DNA of 64,000 bases, taken from Wolfiporia cocos (Eukaryota > Basidiomycota > Agaricomycetes > Polyporales > Phaeolaceae). The stretch lies in NCBI GenBank assembly GCA_029448655.1, contig JACCLO010000007.1, positions 1,426,001 through 1,490,000 of the forward strand. Reading direction: 5' to 3'. How positions within the stretch are numbered: the first letter of the stretch is position 1; every line of letters starts with the position of its first letter. The notes below the pieces were generated by a model. It saw only the letters and a program-made list of their open reading frames with translations, ran no database searches and was not told where the DNA came from. A program made the translations under genes and the position numbers. Below, in pieces: positions 48,168-59,773 of this stretch.

Positions 48168-50031
48168 TTAAAATGTGTACACATCAACATCACTCATTTC
48201 ACTATCAGCACTATCAGTAAACGCCAGCGACTGCAACGGAGCTCTGTCAAGATACGCTGCACAAAGAGCACGTTGATCACCTACCCTCATTCCAACAATG
48301 CGTTCGTCGTCAATCATGAAACCCGAGTATCTGTAACGTCCGGGTCTCGTAATGACAGCATACGGCAGGTGCGTCACCACGTTATGCTCAAAAATACCGT
48401 CAGCAGTCACGACGGACGACTCCAGGCTCGCCTCGTAGACGCCCGGTGTGTCCGCGCCGTGCAGTGGCACCGGGTCGTCCGTGCGGTTGGGATGCACGTT
48501 AAAGTCAATCACGCACAGCGTGCACTCCGGGCGGGGCGACCTCGGCAGAATGGGAGACATGATAGGAGGGAGTATGACCCGCTCCCCATGCACATATCTG
48601 CAAGATCCGCCGTCAGCTACACACGCACCGTGCCGCGGGACACGCGCCGCGCACCTGAGCCACTGGAAGTGGACATCGTGCTCCAGGAACCTGGTGTTCC
48701 TCGGCCCCCACTCCGGCCACTCCCTAGTCACCTTCTGTACATCGTCCGCGGGCCCAGGCCCGCGGCGAACGAACGACTGCAGGAAGCGGTTGTGCACGAA
48801 CATGTGGAACCGGCGTCCGCGATCGCCATAGGAGAGCGCGATCAGGTGTATGCGCGAGTCGGGTCCGAGCTCGAAGGGCTTTCCGGGTGTCGGCGAGTGC
48901 ACGAAGGGCCCCGAGTGGGTCGTAAACTGGTGGGGCTCGTGCCCGTCCTTGACGGGCGGCAGCCGGAGCGTCGCGACGTGCGCGGGCCGCTTGCTCAGAT
49001 CCTGCTGGAGCGCCGGCGGATCGCCTTCGAACGAGAATAGCTCGATCGCGCCCGCGCCGGCGGTCGAGCAGAGCATGTACGAGCGGCTTGACAGGAACGA
49101 AAAGTCCCATGTGCCCATCGGCAGGTCGAGTCCGGCGCAGAGCTTGCGATGAGGTGGTCAGGAGGAGGAGTCCAGCGATGCACCGTGCACTTACGACGAG
49201 AATCTTCCCAGTGCGCCAGTTCCAGACGACGAGACCCGGCGAGTGGAAGAAGGAAAATATCCCGATCACGTCGTCGACTATCTGGATGAACGACGGGCCC
49301 ATCGGGAGCATGATCGGGGCGGTGAGCTGCTTGGACGCTGCACGGGGGTGCTTGGCGTTCTTGCTGAGCGTGCGCAGGTGCACGCGCAGGTCCCGCCACT
49401 GGTCATCCTCGGTCGTTCTGCAGAGCGTCGGGTCACATAAGTCAATAGGTCCGACCGAGAAGATGGGTAGCACACCCACCCATCTCCCGCGTCTACGAGC
49501 GCGATCAGGTCCTGCGAGGGGTCTATCGCGAAGTCGCGCGTCGCCACACCCAGGTCCTCGTGAATGATCTGGCGCACGCCCCCCCTGCGAGACGGGAGCC
49601 AGGTGGCATTGAGGTGGCGGGAGCCCTGCGACATCCGGTCGTTCATGGACTTGGCGAACACGCCCGCGACAAGCTCGTACGCCTGGCAGGGACCTGGGAT
49701 AGGTACGTATGCCTTCTCGATCCAGTCGAGGGTCCGCCACCGTCTGCGACGGTCGAGAAGGAGCCTGTAACGCTCCGCGGTTGTTAGCCGGCTAGGAAGG
49801 CCATCGACCAGTCCATCCGCCGCAAGCTCTATCTTGTACTGCAGCTCCAGCGAGCCTTTGATCACGTCACAGAGTCGGACGCATACCTAAACGCTATCGT
49901 ATTCATCCACAGTCAGAAAGCAGGACAGCACTCACCGCTTTGGTATGCAGCAGGTCCAGTAGGTCGAGATACTCCAGTATCTCCAGGAGCACTTCAGTCG
50001 GAAGTAGATTCAAGAGTCCAGCTGCTGGCAT
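48168..50031 (-). CDS. F-box protein
   Basis: A predicted SCF ubiquitin-ligase adaptor. The first exon (49936-50031) encodes an F-box-like start LPTEVLLEILEYLDLLDLLH, and the second (from 49886 down to about 49480) continues with VCVRLCDVIKGSLELQYKIEL. Later exons carry the variable C-terminal part with WNWRTGKILV, GTWDFSFLSSRSYMLCST, EWGPRNTRFLEHDVHF and a terminal DVDVYTF at 48168. At least five exons are present and the internal borders are typical GT-AG. No LRR, WD40 or kelch repeat is obvious, which is usual for this agaricomycete F-box group. The gene at 52517 is a diverged relative with the same domain order. Confidence 0.8.
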
Positions 50032-50339
50032 GGTCGCAGTAGAGAATCCGGTGGGAAGGTGGGAGGTGAATATCAACTGTTCAACCCAGTATTAGCTTAT
50101 ATCAGTTTCGGAACTAGCGGAGGTATGGTCCACGGCTGGTGTTAATGTAGGTAGCAGCTGTAAATAATGCTTGGTGGCGGAAGTCTAAGGTCTAAGGTGT
50201 GACGTTGTGACGTCAGATTATCATGCTTGCGACGGCCTGGTTCGATTTGGCTCGGCTCGGATTACAAGTAACCGTCAGCTTTCCGGTCCGGAAACGGTTC
50301 GGCTTAACTAAGCCGCAGCCACAGCACATCATGAGCAAT

Positions 50340-50450
50340 ACCCTGACGGTGTATTGACAGGTTATTCGTAAATACCCTGTCAAAACACCGTCGATACCCC
50401 CGCTGGGTATTGCACGGGGTATCGACGGATTTGTCCACATACACATGCAA
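50340..50450. repeat. Hairpin-forming repeat, copy A
   Basis: GACGGTGTATTGACAGG (from about 50343) pairs with CCTGTCAAAACACCGTC (to about 50394), and just beyond, GATACCCC pairs with GGGGTATC. Parts recur at 51708-51805. No termini or target duplication are evident. Confidence 0.5.
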
Positions 50451-51707
50451 TAATCCAGCGATACCCCTTAGGCGCTCTCCGATAAGCGCCGTCCCTGGCC
50501 TGAATTGGGCTCGCCGCCGCTGGGGTAGGGCGCCGCTTAGGATGTCACAAACATTCAAGAAATGCCGAGATATATTGTGTAAACACGTATATGTAGTACA
50601 AGCAGAGATAGATATACTACTGACACCATGCTGAAGCATTGACCAGCCGTGGTCTACGAACTCAGTTGCGGTCACATCCAGGGATCCATTTTGCGACTGT
50701 TGAGCATAGTAGAATTAGCGCTATGAGAACTCTGCAATGACTATTACATACCGGAGCAATGCCAAGCCGCAAACCAGGATTGCCCAGCATGGCGAGTAGC
50801 GAACGTATCCAGGCTGCAATCTGTATTACATAACACACAGAGTCAGCGATGGCAGCTTATGATCTCAGGACGACAGAACATACTATAAATTCGCGCATAT
50901 ACCCAGCTACAAGTGGTCTCTGGGATAGTTTGCATGTGAGCCAATACGCAGAGTGCATATATGGAATATCATACCATTACAAGAGTGTGAACGAATATAT
51001 TGGAAGTGCGCGCATCGGGTGCGGCGTACCGGTGCGATCTTGTCGCTACGGCGCAAGTGCAGTCCGGTGAATGAAAGCGCACATCGGAAGTCAGGTACGT
51101 CGGGGTCAGAAAGTGGAACAGCATACACCTGGAACGGATAGCTCATATGTCAAGCCCTCTAGTACGTTGACCGCATCAGCGTATGTTGCGGGTGCAGGTT
51201 CTGCAGGTGATCAAGCTAGTGTATAGTGTAGCATCTCAGACAGTATTAAGGACATACCAAAGCAAGCAACCTGACCGATATAAGGACGACAAGCATCCAT
51301 CTGGGAACATACATGTATTCAGAAATGAGGTATTACACGGAGAGATGCGCACCGAAATGACTGTCCGCTAAGGACGAGTTCAACATTTTGATTGCACATC
51401 TATTCGGTATCATAACCCTTGCTGTGAGGTATTACTGCTTATGATATTGCGAATTTTAACCCTCACCGCAGAGTCTGGAACGTCCGACTGACTGGTGAGT
51501 GTCAAAGTCAGTAAGTGAAGCCTTATAACAGAGCTGAGAAAACATGCATATGCAGGGTGGGTAAGGGTGGCTGCGGTAAGCTTGCCTGCGTGAAGGTTGG
51601 TCGTCAATGTCAATGGACAAGTCCACGTTCAAGCAAGTCTCAAGTCGCGTAATACGCATATGGGTGATGGTGGTCACATGATGCATTAGATAAGAATATC
51701 CGAGGAG

Positions 51708-51805
51708 GTATTGACAGGATATCGCTTCCCTGGGGTATTGCCGGGTTATTGCATGGTGTATTTACAGAAACCCGTCAAAACACGCTCGGGGTATCGCGCC
51801 TTGAT
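51708..51805. repeat. Related repeat, copy B
   Basis: It shares GTATTGACAGG, GTCAAAACAC and GGGGTATCG with copy A at 50340-50450 in the same order, with diverged spacing. The two copies flank about 1.3 kb without a supported gene (50450-51700). The unit could be the ends of a degenerate element, but I cannot define it. Confidence 0.4.
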
Positions 51806-52516
51806 GTCCTGTGAGCCGCTCCTGCTCTCATTTCTGCTTACCATTAGAAACATGATAGACGAAATAAACTATACGACTTACTGGTGACCTTCTACTCGCG
51901 CCAAACGTTCGGCTACTCTTGAGAGGATGGCGTCGCCTCGCCAGTTCTCAGAGTCAAGCTAGTACGAAAAGCGCGGGAAGAGATATATTACAGTGTGTCG
52001 AAGGCCCAGTTTTTATGTTACATTGGACAGGAATTCGAGAGCCGATAGAAAAGTGATAGGAGTGAAGGTATGACGAAGTAAAGTGGAGTGGCTGCCTGAT
52101 TAAGTAGTAAACTTGCTAAGAAAGATGGGAGCCACGTCATAGCGCAATTTCTCGAACGCGATTGGCTGATCACAAACCGCGTCCTATGTACTTGCGGTAC
52201 TTCAGTCTGGATCGCCAAGCGGTTCTACGTCGCGTCAGTCTAACATGCCCGCAAACTATGGCTCACGCGGTGGTAGAGTCGAGAGAAATATGATAGTATA
52301 GTACAATAAGAACATACCATAATAGTAAGGAGACGCGTGTGATCCCTCTCTTTGTCTGCCCAAAGTGTCAGTCTGAAGGCGGGGGCAGCTGAGCTACGGT
52401 TCGGCTCAGTCCGGTTGATGATTGAGCGTCAGTTGCACTCCGGAATCAAAGCTGCGGCGTGAGAATTTGTCCCGTGCTAAACATCTTTGCAAGGAGCCAC
52501 CGCGCATTGTGCTGCG

Positions 52517-54319
52517 ATGTCCACTGTAGCATCGAAAGTGCGAGACAGCCCCATTCTATCTTGTCCTGACGAATTATTGGAAAAGATTTTCGACTGCATT
52601 GACGCAAGTGACCTGCATGCATGTCAGCAGGTTCGTGCCTCAGCTCAATCGCGAATAATTACGTACCAACTCTCACAACCGAGCGCATAGACTTGCGGAG
52701 TCTTTAACGATGTCATAGTCTCGAGTTTACGTCTCACATACAAACAAGAGCTCTTCGCCGACGGTCTACGAGAAGGAACTCGATGTGATTTAGACCTTGC
52801 CAATCGTCTTGAACAGCTTAGGGAACATCGAAGAAGGTGGCTTACCCTTGATTGGCGGCAGCGCCATTTAATTAGATCTTACGAAGGAGAGCCGACGCTT
52901 CTTCATGCGCATGAGTTAGTTGGTGGTAGATTCTTCCAGGGTTACGACAGGCGCGAGATGGTCGAGACTATTCTCCCTACTCCGCATGATCAATCCCATC
53001 AGGACATCGCCAAACGCTTAGACTTTACGACGAAGACTATTACAGCCGATCCGTCTCAGGGACTCGTAGCTATACTGGATTTTGAAGGACGGTGTGTGTA
53101 TGTGTACGGTGTGTGCTTAGAGGAGCTGATATAGCGCACAGCGTACATCTCAAGCAGATGACAACATACGAGCCGCATCCGTTGGCCAAAGAGCCGATCC
53201 TCCCTGAGCCCATAAATGGCGAGCTACTAGTGAGCTGGCTATATGTGGCAGGTGATCTCGTCGCCTCGTTCCACTGGACAATTGCTCCAGGTCTGTCCAT
53301 CTGGAACTGGAAGACTGGCGCTCTCGTTGTTGCAAGTTATCTATTTATCCGTATGCAGACGCATATATTGATGAGTATGCAGCGCGACAGGGGCAGTACT
53401 TTCCCCTACATGCCTGTCAGATTCACCTTCCTGTCCAGCCGCAGGTTCCTGCTCTCTGACATGCAGGGCTGCGGCACGCTCCGGATATACGTGTTGACGG
53501 ACGAACAATGCACAGCCACGTCGCCAATTTCTGTCAAGAATCTTGCTCCCGTCGCTAACTTACAGCTCCCTCCATTGCGCGAAACCTGGCGAACCTTCTT
53601 CGTGTCTGCCGACGCCCCTCCTCTTCCTGACGGAGTTGTGCCTGGACGCCCCTTTGCGTCGATCCCTAGCGAGGGTATCGTCGCAATATCAGCGAAATAT
53701 ATGACGGCCGACCATGCATTGATGTCAGATTCGTTTGTCGCCTTCGTCCACATACAATATCTGCTTTCGATCTCGCAGCCGGGAGCTGCTACTGACTTGT
53801 GTGCCATCCCGTGGAAAGAGTGGGGCCCACAGCACACGCGCTTCATGAAGAAACCAGTGTCGGATAATGCGTATAGATGGTGAGTGTCCCCTCCCCTCCT
53901 ATGCTGCGCTCACTTGCCCGAGAGACTGGGAATCTCAGAAATCTTGCAGGCACACTTGTGGTCAGAGGGTCATCCTGCCCTCTCTGACCGAATCTGAGAT
54001 TGAGGTTCTGGATTTCAATGTCCGCCCACTTCATTTGCAAATTGCACATAGGCCACTCCCTTCCAAATCTGACAATGCTACTAATGGCACAGCCGCTAGA
54101 CGCCTGGCAAGCACGAGCGCAGATAACACGTTTAAGATTGTTAGAACACCATCTACAGTCCCAGCACACGGCTTATTCAAGGAGGACGTGGTCACCTCCC
54201 TGCCTTATGTATCATCTACCAGAGACTTCTCTGGGAGTGATACACATTCATACATGATTGATGAGGACTGGCTAGTCCAGGTGCGTGCTTCACCCCTGCA
54301 AGACCGGGAGCTCATCTAA
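52517..54319 (+). CDS. F-box protein, paralogue of the 48168 gene
   Basis: Same architecture as the divergent gene at 48168-50031. The F-box-like start is CPDELLEKIFDCIDASDLHACQQ (exon 52517-52630), followed by GVFNDVIVSSLRLTYKQEL and ADPSQGLVAILDFEGR (52692-53091). Next come IWNWKTGALVV (exon from 53121) and TFLSSRRFLLSD, then EWGPQHTRFMKKPV and MIDEDWLV. Introns have GT-AG borders, including GTTCGT and GTGTGT donors. The end is uncertain: the unspliced frame stops at 54319, but an exon near 54354-54400 could end in VVAYTF, like the DVDVYTF end of its relative, if a junction of the right phase exists. Function as ubiquitin-ligase adaptor is inferred from the F-box only. Confidence 0.7.
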
Positions 54320-54892
54320 GCTGCCTTCCCACGGAGATAGCTGAAGTACACAGAGAATGATATGCAAACAGTGCAGAGCGTGGTTGCCTACACGTTCTGA
54401 GTCTGACCGTCTGGATTGATTGTGCGCAAACTCCACTGGTGAACCCGTGCTACTACTACAGTACGAAGGAGACAGTATGTCTGTGCCAGTATGCACTACA
54501 GATCGTCTATCAACCACTTGTATCAGCGTATATACTCACACTATAGCATTGGAAATACAGTATACTTGATATGTCACAGTGATGCCAAGAATTCACTAAA
54601 CCACACTTCGCCACAAATCTTGAGACTGTTCGCACCATCTAGCTACGGGGATTACTGAAGCCAACGGGTGCCGATTATATCCGGCCCTATCGGACTATCA
54701 AAAGCGGGCCATTCCACGAAGCGATAGAGGTAAGCGCCAAGTCTGCGGAATGCAGCGCGTCTATCTATGCACTGCTTCTGCGGGGCGCCATACGCGCATC
54801 ATTCACTTCTTATCATCAGACACTTATCATACGAGCGTTTCTCATAATGCGGGCGCACCCCATAGCTGCTCTGTTCCACTTACCCGACCATC

Positions 54893-57137
54893 ATGACGGA
54901 TACGATGAGTTCTGAGGATGCCCGTGTCGCTGTGGGTACCGTCATGAGCCCCGACACTGACGAGGCCGAGCTGGCGAGGATGGGGTATAAGCAGGAGCTC
55001 AGGTGATCCCGATACAATCTCCTAGCAGATAGAGAAACTGAGTTGCGTCTTTAGGCGAGACCTGGGAGTACTTCAGGTATGCATCTCTATGAGCTTCGTG
55101 ATTTAAGCTAACTTATGTTTTCAGAACTTCGGCGTATCATTCTCAATTATCAGTGTCATCACTGGTGTCAGCTCGCTGTTCCTGTATGGCCTGGTGAGGA
55201 ATACTGTGGCTGTCTGCGAGGGGGCTGAGGTCTTATCATATCACAGACTACTGGAGGACCAGCTGTGATGGTATGGGGATGGGTGGTCGTCGGTGCGTTC
55301 ACTACGGGAGATATTTAGCGGATACTGGACCTTAGTCGTTTCCGCAGCATTCTTCACGATGGCTGTCGGACTGGCCATGGGAGGCAAGTGACTTATCACG
55401 ACGGGCGGAACTGCTTATGAGATTGCTTTGCAGAGGTTTGCAGTGCACATCCAACTAGCGGAGGTCCCTACTTCTGGGCCGCTATGTTGTCCAAATCTGA
55501 GAACGCCGCGTTCGCATCCTGGATCACAGGTTGGTTCAACTTGCTCGGGCAGGTAGCGGTCACCACCGGCATCAGGTCGGTGGCGTTTCTCATGATCAAG
55601 GCGGACGGATCTCATCCATTAGCAGCTTTGCGTGCGCAACGTTCATCTCCACTCTGGCAACCTTCAGAACAGACTTTGTGCCCAGCGCCAAGACCACGAT
55701 TGGTATTTATGCTGCGGTGCTCGTCGCGCAGGGCCTCATCAACACGTTCTGCGTACATTGGTTGCGGTATCTGAACAACGTCTCGATTTGGTGGCATGCG
55801 CTCGGGACCACTGCGCTTGTCATCGCTGTCCTTGCAAAGGCGCCGACACATCAGACGGGTCATTTTGTATTTCAAACCTTCGTCGACGGCACTGGGGTCG
55901 GTGGGGAGGGATGGAGCAAGAGGGCAAGTCCTGCGTATGTTGTCGTTGTTGGTATCTTGATGGCACAATACACTATCACAGGTATGTTTGCTTCTTTCCC
56001 TGTTGTAGGCTTTGGCACTGAGAAGCGTAGGATTTGATGCTAGCGCTCATGTCAGTCTTGCCGCCCCACTATCTGTCGTTCACACGTACCTGACATATCG
56101 GCCATGGCCAGATGTCCGAGGAAACACATAACGCTGCTATGTCTGGGCCAATAGGCATCGTAATGGCTATCGGAGTGTCTGCCGTTCTCGGATGGTTCCT
56201 CATTCTGGGCCTCTTGTTCTCTATCCAAGACTTGGACGGAACCATAAACTCTGCAACCGGTGAGCCTGTGGCTCAGATTTTCTTGGACACGGTAGGCGAG
56301 AAAGGTGCTATCGTCCTGATGGTCTGTTCACTTGGCCCTAGCAACACTTTGAGATCTTGACAAACGCCACAGGTGATCGTTATCGGCGCGATGTTCTGGT
56401 GTGGAACCTTTTCCGTCACATCAAATAGCAGGATGATGTACGCTTTCGCTCGGGACGGCGGCATTCCCGGCCACAATTTCTTCCAAAAAGTTGATGTCAA
56501 GCGCAAGTCGCCGGTACGGACAGGTATGACTGAACAATCGCGCAGTCTCTCGTTCGTGACGCCTCAAAATGCATTTCTAGTCTGGCTGGCATGCACGCTC
56601 AGCTTCATTCTGGGTCTTCCTAGCCTTGGAAGCTCCGTCGCATTCTCTGCGGCAACGAGTATCGCGACGATCGGGCTGTATATATCTTACGGTCGGTTGC
56701 TCCGCTGGCACTCGTGTAGATCATGCTTACCGTCGCTCAGGTATCCCTATCGCGCTGCGGGTGATCTACCGGAAACAATTTGTCCGTGGGCCATTCCACC
56801 TAGGATCTTATTCATATCCTATCGCCACTGCTGCCGTGCTTTGGATATGTTTCATTACTATCGCGTTCATCCTTCCGGAAGAGAATCCTGTCAACTCTCA
56901 GACTTTGAATTATTCAATCGTGGCGGTGGGAATCGTGATCACATACAGTTTGGGCTTCTGGGTCATCAGCGCCAGGAAGTGGTTTACAGGTCCCATCAAG
57001 CAGATCGCCGGTGAGTGCTGTCTTCGATGTATATGATCAGTTGCGCTTAAGGATGCCCCGAAGCGGAGGAAATGGGAATAGATGTAATGGACCCCGAAGC
57101 GATGGAGAAGGTTATGGACCAGAAAGACTCGAGGTAA
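54893..57137 (+). CDS. APC-superfamily amino acid (GABA-type) permease
   Basis: A plasma-membrane or organelle amino acid transporter of the APC family, resembling fungal GABA/choline-type permeases. Start ATG 54893 (MTDTMSSEDARVAVGTV). About a dozen exons follow, including a 22-nt one (RRDLGVLQ). Recognisable are NFGVSFSIISVITG (first membrane helix), the TTGGPAVMVWGW piece, EVCSAHPTSGGPYFWAAML, NLLGQVAVTTGI, PIGIVMAIGVSAVLGWF, TSNSRMMYAFARDGGIPG and GIPIALRVIYRK. The last exon reads EEMGIDVMDPEAM to the stop at 57137. EVCSAHPTSGGPYFW is the conserved helix 3 motif. Substrate cannot be told from sequence. Several exon borders were not individually fixed. Confidence 0.85.
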
Positions 57138-57710
57138 ATCTGCAATACGATGCATCGTTCTTGAGTGGAGGCTCTTTCTTGCTAGATGTTTTAGGCGCAT
57201 TGTACAGCTCGCAATTGAGATATGCTATTGAATCGCTTGATCTTACAGCGCAAAAAACAAGGAATCTCATGGCGTTCCCATCACGGGGTGATATGCCACA
57301 CTTGTGGCGTTCACTCTCGATCGTGTTGACCATGCTCATCCGGTTAATCTTCCGCTGTTCTTCCAATAGCCCGGAATATCAAGCTTTCCCGCATGCTCTC
57401 GGCTTGAGCCGCGTTCAATGTACCAAAATACGCGGTAAGTAGTGTACATGTTGAAGTCGACGCGCGACGTCTAGACGAGCGCTGGCGATCGCGTTAGACG
57501 CCCGTAGGTAGTGATCAGTGGCCGAGTCATGTACCTACTCTTCAAGCGTTTGCAACGAGCTACGAAGTCCCTTTGCTCAAGCCAAACGCATTCTGGTGCT
57601 CACGAGTTCTGCGACGGCCTTTCTCTACAGTACAGCACCTACAACGTACAGACGAGGGGGGAGATCAGCTAGATAATCGTACAGAACGCTTGTACCACGT
57701 CAAGCTTGCA

Positions 57711-59366
57711 TCATTCATTGACAAATACGTCTACACCCAGGCTTTTTATGTCCAATATTTCCTCTTCAGACCATCCTTTAACTTCGCACAATTCTACCGC
57801 TCGTAGTTGATGTCCTGTGGACGACCGGTAGGTTATCAGCTTGCGCAAAGATCGTTTAAGCGTCTGATTAAATTCCGACGATATTACGTCGAGATCCTGT
57901 AGCTTCGGACAGAGCATACGTGATCCATCTGCTAAAGAATCCTCTCCCCACCATGAGCGAAGTGCTTTGAAGAGTATTCTCAGGTCGGCTGGCTTCAACA
58001 GGACGACCCGAAGAGTGCGAAGATTGTGGAGAGCGCGGAGCCAGCTCGCCCAATCCAACGGCCCGAGGCTTGGGCTGTCGCTGCCTATGATGAGCTCTTC
58101 AACACTGGTGAGAGTGAATATATCTGGTATTTGGTTGAATGCTTGGCGCCACGTGTAGACGAATAAGTCGAAAACGAAGTGAGGGCTGGTATACAGAGTG
58201 CGCATGGCCCAGTCGGCACGGATACGAATGCTAGTAGGACGTCCCACTGATGCGTATATCTCGAGAGTGCGTAGGCGTTGGAAAGAAGAGTATTGGACGA
58301 AGGACAAGGGAAGCATATGAGGAGGGACATATCTTCTCACAGTCTGCGTTCGGAGTCTAATTTTCGGATCTCCTCGGACGGACAGCTTGGTTAAGATGTG
58401 GAAAATCCACGCCGAGGGCAAGTTTACGATGTCCATCATACAGAGGGCAGGCAGAGCGACATGCCGAACCGGGAGCGTATCCTGCGGGATATCGTCCCAG
58501 TCAGGATGCGGTTCGTCGAAGTGCCCTTTGAAGACTTGCAAGTTGGGGCAGCTAACTAAGACGTCCATCAGCCGATCGGGAGTCAGTGAGGGAATATGGG
58601 CAACGCTTGGTTGTTGATAGAGCACAATGTGCGTAAGATTCCGATAGATGTTTGATCTGAATGGAATGTGGAGCCGCGAAAGATGAATGGACTTTAAGGC
58701 CGGGGTGTTTCGGAATATCCTATTTATCCTGGGGTGAAATGGCTGGAAATCAAAGCCACGCCTGACAAAGATGGCCAGCTCCTCTAACATCGGCGCATCA
58801 GATCCCTCTAGTTGGATGTCTCGGATCACATCAAGCACGCTATTTGAGTAGAGGGTAAGGCGCCGAATGCGGTGGACTTCTTCACAGATGAATTCATTAA
58901 TATCCGCTCTGGTCACTCGCGGTCGGGAGGAAAGCCTTGGAATAACGACCTGAATTGGCATTCCTCTTGAATGCAGGCGAAATACTCTAGCATGCATGAC
59001 ATTGCTCAATACGACGGTCGTCCAAAGTCGACCACTGCCCCGCGCAACGAATCGCCATCGTCGACAAACATGACTGATCGTGGTAGCCATTATGCTGGAT
59101 TTATTGTTGGCATCGTCGTATGCGACGTCGTTTGCGAGCCAGAATATAAACTCGAACAGTTCGTTAGGCAATCGATGAACGTAGATGAGGTGATTCTTCC
59201 TGGTCTTCAACGACCGGATTTCCCTTGCTATACGATCAGCCGAGTCAGTCAACTCCTGGACTCGTTGATCGATATGCACAAGTTGATCATGGAGGTTTGA
59301 TGGAGAGGAATGACTCGGTGAAGAAGCAGATACAAGGGAGCTGCCTACACCCGCCGAGGGCGACAT
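57711..59366 (-). CDS. F-box protein with leucine-rich C-terminus
   Basis: An uninterrupted frame of 551 aa. After a Ser-rich start and a coiled-coil-like segment (DQRVQELTDSADRIAREIRS), the F-box reads RLPNELFEFIFWLANDV followed by ISHVCRRWRFVARGSGRLW, a pattern very common in agaricomycetes. The rest is rich in leucine-repeat-like segments (PNLQVFKGHF, LRTLEIYASV, LRTLRVVLLKP). Probably an SCF substrate adaptor. Unlike most genes here it has no intron, suggesting a retained single-exon family member. Confidence 0.85.
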   Translation of the reverse strand: MSPSAGVGSSLVSASSPSHSSPSNLHDQLVHIDQRVQELTDSADRIAREIRSLKTRKNHLIYVHRLPNELFEFIFWLANDVAYDDANNKSSIMATTISHVCRRWRFVARGSGRLWTTVVLSNVMHARVFRLHSRGMPIQVVIPRLSSRPRVTRADINEFICEEVHRIRRLTLYSNSVLDVIRDIQLEGSDAPMLEELAIFVRRGFDFQPFHPRINRIFRNTPALKSIHLSRLHIPFRSNIYRNLTHIVLYQQPSVAHIPSLTPDRLMDVLVSCPNLQVFKGHFDEPHPDWDDIPQDTLPVRHVALPALCMMDIVNLPSAWIFHILTKLSVRGDPKIRLRTQTVRRYVPPHMLPLSFVQYSSFQRLRTLEIYASVGRPTSIRIRADWAMRTLYTSPHFVFDLFVYTWRQAFNQIPDIFTLTSVEELIIGSDSPSLGPLDWASWLRALHNLRTLRVVLLKPADLRILFKALRSWWGEDSLADGSRMLCPKLQDLDVISSEFNQTLKRSLRKLITYRSSTGHQLRAVELCEVKGWSEEEILDIKSLGVDVFVNE

Positions 59367-59773
59367 GATGCTGAGATAATGTTACTGCTGCCGACAAGAC
59401 TATAAGCGAGTTACGTTACCTGAAATATGATTCAAATCTTGCAATGCACAGACACACTTCACAAATCTGCCAGGCTTTGAGATGAAGGTCCCATGTAAGT
59501 CTTGACTTGTTTGAGCGCTGGGCCATCGATCAGCGCCACCACGTGGAGAATAATCAGGGTCAGGCGGTGGTCATGCAATGGATGGCCTTGACTATTCGCA
59601 AGCTGTCATCTACTCATCCGTCTCTACGAGGTTCTCTTCGACCCTTAGAGTAAGTGCATGAAGGACACAACGTAATATGTTTCAATGGAGAGGCGAAATA
59701 CGCCCTCCGATGATGCAGGAGGGAATCTATCAAATACAAAACCAGAGCCCACATAAGTCAAACCATCACAAGC

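Noticed and set aside
48159..49040. A 293-codon plus-strand gene
   Set aside because: Antisense to the F-box gene exons, with no domain of its own.
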